Shown here one piece after another: positions 13,561-25,696 of a stretch of DNA of 64,000 nucleotides. Source of the stretch: Pholis gunnellus (Eukaryota; Chordata; Actinopteri; Perciformes; Pholidae); the NCBI GenBank assembly GCA_910591455.2, contig OU342820.1, positions 5,407,963-5,471,962 of the forward strand, given 5' to 3'. Below the pieces are notes generated by a model. The model saw only the letters and a list, made by a program, of their open reading frames with translations, ran no database searches and was not told where the DNA came from. The translations under genes and the position numbers were made by a program. The stretch's first letter is position 1; the number at the start of each line of letters is the position of its first letter.

Positions 13561-13811
13561 TAATCTGCTAACTGTTTTGTATTTATGCTTAGTTTGAACC
13601 TATTAAACTCTTCAATTCACCCTCACATAAATGAAATGATTTCACATAAGCTTTGAAAACTTTTAATATTACAAATCCAAACTTTACGAAGCCAATATGT
13701 AGCCTACTGTGTATTTGCTTGTTCCAATAACACCACACTGCAGCTGTCAGCTTCCATGATGCTAAAACTGGGTGAAATATCAGTCCAAGGGGCCTGTGTT
13801 AGATTATTACA

Positions 13812-14150
13812 TCAAATCAATCAATCAATCAAAATGTATTTGTATAGCACATTTTAAAATACAACAAAGGTTGCCCAAAGTGATGGATAAGCAGTCATAC
13901 AATCAAAGACTGGATTAATAAAAGTGACATTAAAATCAAGACAAACTGACACAAATCACACAGAAGTGCCTTGTTAAGGCGATAGGCCAGGGAAAATAAA
14001 TAGGTTTTTAAACGGCTTTTAAACATTGGTAAGGTGGATGACAACCTAATATGAATGCGGAAGCTTGTTCCAGAGCTTAGGGGCAGCAACAGAGAAGGAC
14101 CCGGGTTGTCATTTTTGTTTTGGAACAACTAAAAGTTGTTGGTCGACAGA
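13812..14150 (-). mobile_element. LINE 3' end (non-LTR retrotransposon relic)
   Basis: On the minus strand a frame near 13,980-14,060 reads FKSRLKTYLFSLAY. This closely resembles the last residues of ORF2 in teleost L2/Rex1-type LINEs. It is followed by an AT-rich 3' UTR and ends in a (TTGA)n tail at 13,812-13,833, which is typical of these elements. Only the 3' end is present, as expected from 5' truncation during target-primed reverse transcription. The exact clade is not resolved. It is inactive. Confidence 0.75.
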
Positions 14151-14439
14151 CCTTAAAATAGAAGTCAATACTGGAATTTAGAATATGAACTCAGTGTGTT
14201 TGAACAGCGGCCACGTACATTTGTAAAATAGACTTATAGTCGGTGTGACACTGTTTAATTTAAAGGTTAAAAACAACCAAAATACACTGAGCTAGCTAAA
14301 AGCGATACAGGCTAACAGAGCTGACCTGCCTTCATGAATGTTAGTGTTCAGTTCAGGCTGAAGCCGCTTTAGAAACTGCATTCGTGTTGCTGTTGTTTTA
14401 ATATTTGTTCACAAAATGAGCTGTCCTGCTCTGAATTGG

Positions 14440-14747
14440 CCCTTTTGTCGCGAGGCTCTCTTTATTAGAGGCGTTCCATTTTCCCCTCCGCGAGATGGCG
14501 CCACGCAGTCAGCGCGTGCCACCGTGCTGTGCGTTTGATACGGACGTGTCATTCCTCATCAACCTATACTCCGACGAGTGTTGAGGAAAGTGGCTTCAGA
14601 CAAGAGCACAACGAGACGATGACACACAGAGAGCAGGTTGCATCGCTTTTGTTATGTTATGGAGCCGTTTGTCAGCCAATAAATAACGTGTTAATGAGCA
14701 GCTCAGCTCGTGAAATTTACACGTGTAGCCTATCCTCCCCAAAGAAA

Positions 14748-14782
<35 letters not shown>

Positions 14783-17472
14783 TCTCTTTCTGTGTGAGTG
14801 TGTGTGTTGCAGATGTGTTTGGCTCAGCACCTCTCCGTTGTCTGACTGCGTTTCATGGAGTTATGATTCATGATACCTTAAATTACACGTTATATTATTG
14901 TCCACCGCGCTGCCAAGATTTTAAGGGAATCAAGATGAGAGAGGGGGGGGCATTGTGTGAAAACAACCTCAGCCTCTTTGAAGCCGTTTCAACGTCTCCC
15001 AATGAAAAACACGCTCATTCTTTTTTTTTTTTTTCTTTTTCTTTTTTATCGCTCTCTGAATCATGCGAACGGCTTGAAGTTTTCACTGAGATAAGAAAAC
15101 ATTTTTTAACTGAAGTAGCCCGTAACAGCTCCATCTAACCCGGTTCCGTGACCTGCGCGGATGTAGGTTCATTTATCCAGAATGATCCGGTGAGATCCCC
15201 GCAGGCCCGTTTAGTTCCTGCCAAATCGTGTTATTACACCGAGTCCTTGGTGGCTACTCGCTCTCCAAACGTGTTCATCATCTGCGGTGCAAAACAAATA
15301 AGATCTCCGCAATGGTTGTTTTTGTTAGATAGCGGGTTTCGTTATTGTTGGAATGTGTGCGTAATATGGCTTCTGGGTGAAGAAGAAGAAAAGGCCTTAT
15401 TGATTTGAGCGGTTCCATATTTCCTCTTTTCATTTAAGAAAAAAAAAAGCATTAAGAAAAAACACCTGCGACTGCGGGGCCCGAATTTAATGGCGCATAG
15501 CTTTTATGATGGGGGTTCTTATGAAATTACCAGAAATAAAAAATTGGAGGCCATATCTGTAAATTTCGACAGCTGCGTGCATGTGCAGGAAAGTTTGGTG
15601 CATTTAGTCACGGTTCTGAAAATGTCCATCACCGTCCCCCCCATGAGTCGTTTGTTCCCTTCAATGTCTCACGTGATGTCGGTCGCCGTATATAGCGCCA
15701 TACCTCGAGCTTGTGCAGCGATTTGACGCTCCCGCGCTCTCGTCTCATTTGGAACCACACAACGCGCACGAGGGGGTGCCTGGTTCCAATCTGAAGACAT
15801 GCGTGATGAATTTGGGGAAATCATCTGCAGCTTTGCTGGTACCATAGAGAGCCCACCCAGCCCGGACCCAGTCCCTCCCCCCCCCCCCCCCCCCCCCCCA
15901 CTCTGCCCCGAGGTATCAATACGATTAGAGGCAGGAAATGTGGGAATCCCCAACAAAGGGCTCCATCATTAAACACAAACAACCAGAGGCCTCCCAACAA
16001 TACCAAGAGCGCCCTCCTCTCCGCACTTCTCTTTTAAGTCTGAGCGAGTGAAAATCTATTACTTTCATCCCAATATCACCACTCTGCTTCCAGTCGCCCA
16101 TTTTTAAGGAAGATAATCCAACTGGGGGGGGGGGGGGTTATGGCGGACTTTGATAGGTTCGCGTTAAAGTGGAGAACATAGAGTGTAGAGTTTCTAACCC
16201 CATAGAGCTCAGGTTATACAGGCTGCAACATCAAATGTTATTTCTTCTCCATTTCACACATGGTGATATTTATCGATACGGTTTCTCTCAGGAGAAACGA
16301 AAGCCCGAGTGCAACAAGGCGCGTATTCAGGTCATTCAAATGAGTCACCGTTGTGCAGGCGACGCGCGGTTATTATTTTGTCAGGCCAGCGGCAAAATCA
16401 ACAGCGTCTGAAAACATGTAACTGTGCGTCAAGTGTTTGCCCAAAGAGCGGCTACAGAAGCCGTGGAGCGGGATTAAGGCCTAAATCCCTGCCTCGCGTA
16501 GAGAAGCGTTTGGGGCCCCCCCCCCCCCCCTTTAGTCTTTTAATTCAGGATGCTGATCTAATGTCATCAAAGTGTATCATCTGAAATTAAAATATGGTAT
16601 TTTCTTATCTTATTAGATTACAGTTTTCCCCTCCTAGTTTTTGGGGTGAGTGTAAAATGACCAAAAAAGGCTTATTTTTTAACAAATAGTTCTCCCTTTT
16701 TTAATACAGAATTAAAAATATGTTAAGGAAAATATTGAATAATAATAATAACAATAAGGATTAGCAATACATTGAATCATTTTGAGGACACTATAATAAT
16801 AGCTTGTAATTTAGAAGTCAAATAAAACCTTTTTGACGGATGCCTGTGGGCTAGAGACCAAAATCGCTCTTATTCCACTTTGTCTTCATTTTCCTCCCAT
16901 GTGGCCTATTGTTAGTCAACATCAAAGTCAACAACTCCTCTCCAAAAATAGATTTTCCTGCCCATAAGGATGTTTTCCCTGAACGGCTCTCTAGCGTCCG
17001 CGTGGACTTGGCACTGATGCGCCGATGATGAGAGAGCACCGTGGGAGGCTGGTACGGGCCTCCTTGGTACCCTTCGCGTCGTTTTCATTGGTCAGGATCC
17101 TGTTTCCCTTCGTGCCTCAACGTGACATCACATCCACCAGACCCGCAGGAAAGCAACCGAGGTTACAGATGATGCTGGACATCTCGGAGGACGCGCACGC
17201 TTTTTTTTGCGCTTCACGCACAAATCACTCGCTGAGCGCTCCTTTTCAGCGCAAATAAGCACCGAAATACAACGGACATCAACACTTGCGGTATGCAGAG
17301 TTTGTTTGTTGAAAAGTAGGAGGAGGGTTGCGCTCGGATTTTCCCTTTTTTTAATTTGGTGAATGGAGATGAGTCGTGCGTAAAGAAATCTGTTCATCGC
17401 GTTAAAGAGAAGAGCCGTCACTCCCCCACCTGTTGGCAGGTGGTGCTGGCTTTCACCCCGCGGGCATCTACT
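14440..17472 (+). promoter_or_regulatory. CpG-rich 5' flank of the FOXD gene
   Basis: From about 14,440 the sequence becomes richer in CpG and low in dispersed repeats. The richest parts are 14,500-14,560, 15,640-15,780 and 16,980-17,470. It is interrupted by CT/CA repeats (14,750-14,781), a poly(C) run (15,877-15,899), a poly(G) run (16,126-16,138) and another C-run (16,517-16,531). Developmental transcription-factor genes commonly sit in such broad unmethylated domains. I cannot place the transcription start and no clean TATA box is evident. Regulatory role is inferred. Confidence 0.4.
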
Positions 17473-18456
17473 ATGACATTGGGTTTGGAAATCATGGAGG
17501 ATATTGTTATCGACGTAGTAGGGGAAGGACTCAAAGACAGCGGCGAGGAGCAGCTCTTACCTTTGGATGAGTCGCGGAGCGAGCAGGAGCGCGGCGCAGA
17601 GACTCTCAGCAGCCGGAGCAAAGAGCGGGACACTTACAGCCCCGAGCCGGAGTGTCCTTCTGCGGCCAAGAGCAAAGGTCCCGCGTCGGTGAAGCCTCCG
17701 TACTCTTACATCGCCCTGATAACCATGGCCATTCTGCAGAGTCCGAAGAAGCGGCTCACCCTCAGCGAGATATGCGACTTTATCAGCCAGCGCTTTGCGT
17801 ATTACCGGGAGAAATTCCCCGCGTGGCAGAACTCCATCAGGCACAATCTGTCGCTGAACGACTGCTTCATAAAGATGCCCCGGGAGCCCGGGAACCCCGG
17901 GAAGGGCAACTACTGGACGCTGGACCCCAACTCCTCGGACATGTTCGAGAACGGGAGCTTCCTGCGGCGGAGGAAGCGCTTCAAGCGGCAGCATTTCCGC
18001 TTCGACCCGCTCAAGGAGCAGCACCTGGAGCCCAGCGGACTGCACGGCTTCGCGCACGGCGCCTACGGGTTCAGCGCGGCGGCAGCGGCGGCTCTGCAGC
18101 TGCCCGGTCTGGAGATCTACCCGTACCTGCATCACCACGCGCACTCGCCGTGCGGGCCCGCTGCCATCCCACCTGTCAGCAGCATCCTGCCGGCGCTCTC
18201 CAGCTTCTTCTCCCGCGGCGCGCTCACGGCCAAGGCTTTCCTCCAGGCGCAGCCCGGCATTGAAGGCTTCTCCCCGGCCCAGTGCACCGCGTACTCCTCC
18301 CCTCTGACCTCCGGCGCTGCCTACGCGTCCCCCGCGCTCTTCCACCCCGCGGCGGCTCCGCACTTCCTCAGTTTGCACCAGGAGTATCAGAAATTACAGA
18401 CTCAGCGTGGCACTGTGGAGTTGGCCAAACACATCCACGCTGCCAACAATGAATAA
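17473..18456 (+). CDS. Forkhead box D-family transcription factor (single exon)
   Basis: An intronless gene of 327 residues encoding a nuclear DNA-binding regulator of development. The forkhead (winged-helix) domain spans about residues 73-171. It opens KPPYSYIALITMAILQSP, contains the recognition-helix core WQNSIRHNLSLNDCF, and ends in the basic wing-2 segment GSFLRRRKRFKRQ. These are FOXD-class signatures. The acidic N-terminal motif IDVVGEG (residues 13-19) is also typical of FOXD proteins. The start was set at MTLG because family members begin this way. The frame stays open 39 codons upstream, but that part looks like 5' UTR. The C-terminal half is rich in Ala, Pro and His. Unusual points are RFAYY where most FOXD proteins have RFPYY, FIKMPREPG for FVKIPREPG, and no evident Groucho-binding eh1 heptapeptide. 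It is closest by eye to FOXD1/2/5; I cannot settle the subgroup. Confidence 0.93.
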   Translation: MTLGLEIMEDIVIDVVGEGLKDSGEEQLLPLDESRSEQERGAETLSSRSKERDTYSPEPECPSAAKSKGPASVKPPYSYIALITMAILQSPKKRLTLSEICDFISQRFAYYREKFPAWQNSIRHNLSLNDCFIKMPREPGNPGKGNYWTLDPNSSDMFENGSFLRRRKRFKRQHFRFDPLKEQHLEPSGLHGFAHGAYGFSAAAAAALQLPGLEIYPYLHHHAHSPCGPAAIPPVSSILPALSSFFSRGALTAKAFLQAQPGIEGFSPAQCTAYSSPLTSGAAYASPALFHPAAAPHFLSLHQEYQKLQTQRGTVELAKHIHAANNE

Positions 18457-18716
18457 TGATCAGTAACGCCGGACTATGAACTCGTGTTTTTCTCAGGTAA
18501 CAGAGACCTTTTAAGCAGATTTTTTTTCTCCAGCGTCGGAAGTGTGATGAATCTGCTTTCAAAGAATGTTGTAGATATGTTTTAAAAAATCTCCTCCTTT
18601 TCACTTTTATGGCAAAAAAAAATTTCTTCCAGCAGACGTGTTTTTTTATTTTGATCTTGAATTATCTTCATTTTTTTTATATTTAAATGACGAGTTTCCT
18701 TTATTTTCTGGAAAGA

Positions 18717-18722
18717 AATAAA
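18717..18722 (+). terminator. Polyadenylation signal AATAAA of the FOXD gene
   Basis: A canonical AATAAA lies 260 bp after the stop codon in AT-rich 3' UTR, with T-rich sequence downstream. It is the first such hexamer after the gene, so it is the likely 3' end. Confidence 0.7.
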
Positions 18723-19450
18723 AGTGAATATTTAAACCTTGCGTTCAGTTGTATTTTGTGCAAATCCACGAGGTGATATAAAGCTGTTTATTTATCTTAT
18801 GGAGGGTCTAAAAGACACCAGACTTGCTATTAGATGTCACGTGTTTACTCTTTTTAATATCAGCTCCTGGGTTTTGACTAATTCTGATTTAATTAAATAA
18901 TTCATTTGACCTTGATTCGTAATCTTAGCAATAACCCGAAATGACCTTTACTCAAAGGTTAAGAATTACAGACAAACAAGATGGGACAACACAGCCAAAG
19001 AAATAGCATAAAATCATCGGGGAAGAATAATTTGAGACTGAAAGCTGAGGCCTAACAGTCTAAAAATGAGATTCACTTCCGCTTCAAATAATCGATCAAA
19101 TAAAATACAAACACGGTAACAAAATACATCTTTTCATTTCAGTTTAGACGCTGATTCGCATCAATTACTGAGACGCTTAAAGCGTTATTTAATGTGTATA
19201 ACATGCTTGTATAATATTATATTGCATGTTAGAAATGACGGGAAAAGCAGCATTATGCTGCACGTTGGACAGACCAGGTGTCAAGGTCAAAGTCTGTAAC
19301 ACTTTGGGATGAAACCTTAATATGACTAAAGCTCCACGATCAAAACCCTCAGCAGGACATCTGTGAGCAGCTGAAGTTAAACGTGCGTGTGTGCGTTCAT
19401 GGATATAACGCTGAAAGTAGACATGGCCATAATTGCCTTATTTCGCAGGG

Positions 19451-19451
<1 letters not shown>

Positions 19452-19494
<43 letters not shown>
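19452..19494. repeat. (CA)n microsatellite
   Basis: About 21 uninterrupted CA units. Confidence 0.95.
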
Positions 19495-19497
<3 letters not shown>

Positions 19498-20021
19498 CCT
19501 GCTCCCGCGAGAAAATCTGTACAACACATTGTCAAAGTTCTCATGTGTTCAATCATATATATCATAAAACCTCCACACACGTTTTTAGTACATCACTCAT
19601 TATTTATTTTATTAATATACGTCAAGTAGAAAATATGTTGGTCGACTGTTTTGCTATTTCTGATTTGGAAGTTTGAAAAAGATGTCATTAAGTCCTGTTT
19701 GAGAAGAAAATCATGGATTTTAAAGAGGTAACTTCCTCCTCATTTATATTATGGACTGATGCAACAATTATATATTCATTTTATTCTTAAAAAAAGAAAG
19801 AAAGAACCCAACAATTCAGTTTATTAATAACTCCAAAGTTAATATTTGTAGCTTAGAAATTGTCAACATTGTACAGAGGATTCCAAGCAGCCTGATATAT
19901 AACGGGTTTATTCTTCCATTTACATCCTGGTGTATAAAGGTTGAGCTGTTTAGAAAGCTGAATCAAATTCATCTTAATTAAATCAAACCATAATCCATCA
20001 TCTAACTAAAACAAATACGCT

Positions 20022-20025
<4 letters not shown>

Positions 20026-20098
<73 letters not shown>
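20026..20098. repeat. (CA)n microsatellite, one interruption
   Basis: About 36 CA units with a single GC interruption (CACGCA) one third of the way along. Confidence 0.95.
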
Positions 20099-20100
<2 letters not shown>

Positions 20101-21399
20101 ATAAATCAGTAGTTTACCAAATCTGCCCCAAAAACTCTCCGCCCATTTCTCCGTGCTACTAATTTCAGATTATCCCATTTATTTTGTCCTCTCGTCTTTT
20201 TTCCATTTGAGTGGAGAATGACAGTAGTTAAATAATTCTGGGTTTCGGAGCATGGAAGTATTTATTTAATTCTATTTCGAGTCATGCTTTAGATGGATTA
20301 CTGCTCTGAAGCTCTTGGACGGGCCTGATGGATCACACCACACACTCAGTCCTTTAGCAGACTTTGGCACCCAGTGAGGGCCTGAAACAAATAAAAAGAT
20401 TGTTACCTGATGGCGAGCTGCTAAGCAAGAAGAGCACACTTTCTCATTGGCTTCCCTTCGCTCCATTCAGGGAGATTTCTTTTTACAGTTGGGCCCCGTT
20501 TTTCATCTAATTCAATCTGTTTTGAGGTTTTATATATGTTCTTTTTTGTTACAACCAAATGTCTGATATTTGCACTGCTAATCTTAAACAGTGCGGCGAG
20601 AGCTGCGGTTCAAACTGATCCGACATGAGATTCACATCGTACGCCGCCGCACCACTTCTGCTATTAGAACCTATCTGATTGGAAAAACCAAACACACAGT
20701 CGAACGTGTTTCGTTGTTGCTTTTTTTTTCTCCACTCAGTTTCAGTGCTTGGATTGTGTGCGAGTTAAAATGTCACAACTAAATATGGACATGCGATATA
20801 GAGCAGGGCTGTAACTCTCTAACTGAAATGTGGGAACCATGGAAAATCTACCATGTGATCCACACAGCGGGCAATAAGTCCACGTGCACAATCACACACA
20901 CACACACACACACACGTAAACAGGATGTGTCACTTTGGTGCAGCTTGATACGATTGAACATCGTGGTCAGGAAAGACACAACAATGTTAATCGTCCTTAA
21001 AGGGCATCAGAGGAAGGAGAAGACATCTTTGTCTTTGTGACTGATTTGCAGACAAGGAGGGGGAGAAGCCGGTGCACCTGATAAAATAAGCAAGTCAGAC
21101 ACCCCAGGCCTGTGTGTGTGTGTGTGTGTGTGTGTTGCTGTGACTGCACATCAGTTTTCCATCCTGAAGGAGGTGAAAGTTGCCAGCACGCTGCTTAAAG
21201 TCTCTTTACTTTCCTTCTTCCTTTGTGCGTCATTGAGTGTGACATGCTTTATTAAATCCACACTTCTATTACGAGCAATAGCTTCTTCTCTTCAGCAAGA
21301 TGTTCCCGTTTGCAACCATGCTTTTTACATTTCTTTTTTACCAGTATATCTTTTGTGAGACGTCTCCAAGTTGGATTCAATGTCATCCGCAAAGTCGCT

Positions 21400-21850
21400 C
21401 GGCGTTTCGACACAAAGGAGGGGTGCGTGTTGGTAATTGAATGTGTCACCACATATTAAGATTGATCCCACGAGTGCGCGCGATGAATGGACTTTTACGG
21501 GACGACCCGTCAGCGGTGCATGGCGTGTTACACCGCCGCAGTGTGTCTGCTGGGTTTCGGCGCGGCCTATCGGTCCTGAGGTATCCCCTCTGATGTGGAG
21601 CTCCTTTTCCTTGGGAAAAGTGAGTCGGCCTCGTCCAGAGCTCCATTCATGCCGAACGCTGCCGCCGCTCCACGCTTTCACTCTCCGCTCGCCAACGCCA
21701 AGCCAAACAGGCAAGATAAACTCATCGGTGGAGCGCCCCGCCTCGCTGCCTTCTGCTTCCACAGCACAGACCCAGAGTCCAAGTGGGGAGAGAGCGCTGC
21801 ATTCTGGGACGACCCCCTGCGAGTTCAGTCGAGACAGGAAAAACAATGCG
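21400..21850. other. Isolated CpG-rich patch without a recognised gene
   Basis: About 450 bp of CpG-dense unique sequence within AT-rich surroundings. Both strands carry open frames (145 codons plus, 173 codons minus) simply because CpG-rich DNA has few stops. Neither translation resembles a known family. It may be an orphan CpG island, enhancer or promoter of a non-coding transcript. Confidence 0.4.
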
Positions 21851-24800
21851 TCTGTCTTGTTCCGCAGAGTTTGAAATGCATGATTTGGAATGAATTCCCT
21901 TCAAATATTTTCCCTGACTTATAGCCCGCTGCTTTTTTTTTTTAGCTTTTAGGCTGCCGACACACTAAAAAAATCTGCAACGCTGGGTTAACTTCCCGGT
22001 ACCCATGGGGAGAAACCCCAAAACAATAAGTTGACCAGTGTTGGTGTTGTTTTTACATTGCTGTTCTTTTAAAGGATCAAAATAAGCCCATGTCTTGGAT
22101 GGTTTTAGACACTGGGTCAATGTTTGACCTCCTGTGTTGGGTCAATAAAGAAACAGACTTAGTGTTGCTTTTATACCACTTTCGGGTTATTTACCCAAAC
22201 CGAAGGCCATGGTTTCAAACTGTTATCAACTTCTCTCTTTAAAAAACTTAAGTGACACTATTTGTTACTGACTGTTAATTAAAAAAAACGGTGCGTCCTG
22301 TGCATTTTTGAGTGTCACGCCGTTAATGTTAGACTACCATACATTTTAAGATTGTTTAAGAGTGTTATAAAAGGCGACAACCCATTGGTGCTGGATAAGG
22401 TGAACTCTTTATTGTGATTTTTTCTTTTAGTGTGTGTAACTGAACACCTGATTGCCGGAGGACTGATTTGTGTTGGCCTCGGAATTTCAGGAGGTTGATT
22501 TGTGCGGCTGTAGAACCGAGAGTTTGGAGCACATGAGGGTGTTGTGGTTTTTCAGTTATCATTAGTAAATCTCTCACCTTCCTGCTGAGGCCCATCGCGG
22601 AGCTGAGGCGCTCTCTCCTCTCACTTTAATGGCTGATTTCCACAGGCCTCACTCGCCCCCTTGGCGTTTGTTTTTCCTGGCAGGGCCAATCCCCGCTGCC
22701 CTGCTTTGGGGAGTTATTCAATTATAAATCTTCCACCCCCCCCCCCCCGCACCCCCCGTACCTCTCTCTCTGCTTTCCCTCTCTCACCGGTCTATGCGTT
22801 ACCCTGCCAAGCCCAGTAAAACACGCTGCTCCGCTGGTGTGCAGCGCTCTCCGGTCTCGTGCCCAAGAATTTATTATGCTCCGGGTGGTGAAGCGGAGTG
22901 CGGTGTGTTTTTGGAAAAGGGGACCCCCCCTCAAGCCTCGGTGCCAACAGATGACAGTGACATATAGCAGGAAAGCCACCCAGAAGGAGAATGATCTCAC
23001 ACCTCAGCCACGCGCTCGGAGGGAGTGGGAGAAAACAGAGGGGAAAGAGGAGAGATCTGCAGCTGGGGGCAGAGGGGACAATAAAATGGAGATGAAACGA
23101 GGCAAGGATGGAGAAATGCAGAGGTGGAAAGGAAAAACAAACACCGGATCACTGAGAGCAAACCGTAAAAAAAGCAAGTCAATGATCTGATGGAAGAGAA
23201 GTGAACCAAAAATGTGCCTGCGACTGCTCTAAATACTTCCTAAACTTGAACATTATGTCTTCGTAATATCCGAATAAACCCAACTATGTTAAACCTCTTA
23301 GATGTTCTATTCTTACCCTCAGACCGTGGCCTGTCTCTGCCAGCCTGGCTCTGGAGGAAAAGCACTGCTCCATTTGGCCCTCTTTAGAAAAATACTCAGT
23401 CACGTTCAAGATCCTCCTCTTCACGACATCCGTGTCGCAAAAAACGCCTGCGAAGCAGCCGATCTTTATTTCACCCTCTTGTCGCTCTTTTTATTTTTAA
23501 TCTCCGTTCTGCCTCACTGTTCCCCAGCTGGAGAACTCATGCCCTCGCCGTGCCCATGGAGCTTGGCATTACCACCACATCCCCTCTCCAGGTTTCTGTG
23601 TACCACCACCACCGCGTGCCCGCGTGGGAGGTACGCCCGCGTGCAGGTACGAGGCATCCAACCACTCGAGAGCGACGCTCGCCCCCTTTACGGGCCCGAG
23701 ATCAAAGGCAGCGGGAAGCGTGATGTCACCCACGGCAGCCCCAAAACCACTTATTGCACCAAATGAGAGCCATTAGCCGTGCAAACAAAGATTTTAAACT
23801 CTCTGTTAATCAAAAAGGGGGGAGCAGGAAGCACAATTAACATCTGGGCCAAGATGTGTCAGAGAGGGGTCAGGCCAGAACCGCGCCGGCTCTTATTACA
23901 GTCGCACAGTCCGAGGCCTGGCGGTCGGTGTGCGGCCTAATGAGAGCCGGTAACCTCAACCTGAATCTGACTGATCTCTGAGGAAGACAAAGTGGTCTGC
24001 CTTCCGCACCAGGCATCGCCATGAAGAGCTTTGAACGTAGCCGGTTAGAGAGCTGGAAACTCTCTCTCTCTCTCTCCATTCACTCTCTACCTCTCTTTCT
24101 CTCCGTCTGCACTTTCTCTCTCCACCTCTCTTCCCCATTTGCATTTGGTTTTCTCCCCCTCAATAACGTCTGCCGTGGCATATTACAATTTGGAAATGGA
24201 TTTTAAAAGGGAGCAGAGAATGGTGCCAGAATGGGAAAAACATGGATTGGCTCAACGGAGGCCCGATTAGGTTGGCATGCCAAACCTCACGCTTTGTAAG
24301 AAACAAGAAAAAGACCTCTTTTTACATTAATGCTCCGAGTTAAAGACCAACCGCAGAGTGGGGAAAAAAAAAAAAAAAAAAAATCCCACCCTCTTCGAAA
24401 GAGAGAATGAAAATTCCAGGTGGTGGATTGTCACCTCATACGAATCCTTTCCCCTTCGGTGTCACCAGAGTGAATAACTTCTTTTCTTTTTTTTATCATT
24501 GCTGCAGGTCTCTGTGTGCTCAGGGAACTGTAAAGCCAATTCATAGGCCTGCAAACATCCTGTAACAGCAACATAAATCCACTAATTCAGGCCTTTGTGT
24601 TGGGTAATGGCTGTTGTGCCATACTATGTAGATGGGATGTGATAGGATTGATTGCTCTGAAGATCACTGAGGCTGCTTTCTAGCACCGCCCTGCCACCCA
24701 AACTGTCGGCCAACGAGCCGTTCATCCCATGTTGCCTCTGTTGGTGGTCCCTGGTGTAAGCTATATTTTCCCCTCACTTCTCTCTCTCGCTCTCGCTCTC

Positions 24801-25345
24801 TCTCCCTCTTTTATAGCTAACACAAAATTGTTCCTAATTCGCTGCTGCTAGAGGGGGGTAATTTGCGGCTTTTGGCTGAGTGTCGCAAGCCCCAAATTTG
24901 AAAAAGCTGCTGAGTTGAAGGCGTTCTGTGAAACGCTGTCGGAGCTACAGCGGGGAGAGGAGGAGAGGCAGAGAGAGTGAATTCAATCAGTTGAAAAGGA
25001 AAAACAGCAAAAACATGATGAGCCTCGAAAAGGCAGAAGACAGCCATGCAAAAATAACTGCTGGGTTATGTAAGCCGTAGCCACCAATATGGATGTCTGT
25101 TTTAAGGAAATGATGGTGATTATGTCTCCTCCTCTACTTCAAGTCAACACAATAGCTCATATTTCTTTTGTTTTAAGGGAGATACAATCTCTCTCCAGCT
25201 GACTGTCAGTTGCAAAAATAGGCCCTCCGCAAAAAAAGAAATGAACCGCTGGATAGTCCTTAAGGCCATTTAATAACAAGCAGTAGTGTGATTGAGGGCT
25301 GAAGTCAGTGGAAGTCAAAGAAAGTCAATGGCCACAAACTGACTT

Positions 25346-25640
25346 ACTAAAGGAGTACCTCAAAGTTCTGTGCTTGGCCCACTTTTATTTCCTCTTCACA
25401 TAAATCATTTAGGAACTTCTCATCATTGTAATGCAAATGACACAGTTGTATCTATAGCTGTGGATCTCCTCTTCAAGGTGCACTTCATAAGCTACAGTCC
25501 GGCTATATTATAGGGCAGTGTCCGCTTATTCAAGTCAAAGTTGCGCTGAAAGGAGATAAGTTGACGTTGTTTTCAAAGGCTCGGAGGAAGCCTGTGATGA
25601 TTGTGGACATCGTCAAGCTGACGGGAATCTCGAAAGCAGA
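25346..25640 (+). mobile_element. LINE reverse-transcriptase fragment
   Basis: The plus-strand frame starting at 25,346 reads TKGVPQSSVLGPLLFPLHIN, matching the conserved GVPQGSVLGPLLF block of LINE reverse transcriptase. About twenty codons on, the catalytic-site motif (normally YADDT) appears as NANDT. Further along, KLTLFSKARRKPV fits the next conserved segment. In-frame identity is patchy and the active-site aspartate pair is broken, so this is an old, dead fragment. Likely the L2/Rex1 type common in fish, family not certain. Confidence 0.75.
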
Positions 25641-25696
25641 AGTTAATTACAAATGTAGGTATTTGGTTTAATGAATGTCTTTCTTTTATAGTAAAA

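Larger units (their letters stand above)
18723..25340. other. Gene desert downstream of the FOXD gene, proximal part
   Basis: No exon recognised. It holds three CA/TG microsatellites, an isolated CpG-rich patch at 21,400-21,850, and C-runs. About 22,600-24,250 looks like unique, mixed-composition sequence with few repeats. It includes a perfect octamer ATTTGCAT (POU-factor site) at 24,137-24,144. Such repeat-poor islands beside a developmental gene are candidate conserved enhancers, which only cross-species alignment could confirm. Confidence 0.4.

Noticed and set aside
17356..17472. Upstream ATG extending the FOXD protein by 39 residues
   Set aside because: The extension has no FOXD similarity, while MTLG followed by the IDVVGEG motif is how family proteins begin. 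I treat the upstream part as 5' UTR.
17557..18378. 273-codon frame antisense to the FOXD gene
   Set aside because: It mirrors a GC-rich coding exon, with no family similarity and arginine/glycine-rich composition typical of antisense shadows.
21325..21874. Overlapping 173- and 145-codon frames in the CpG-rich patch
   Set aside because: No domain or conserved motif on either strand. Open frames are expected by chance in CpG-rich DNA.
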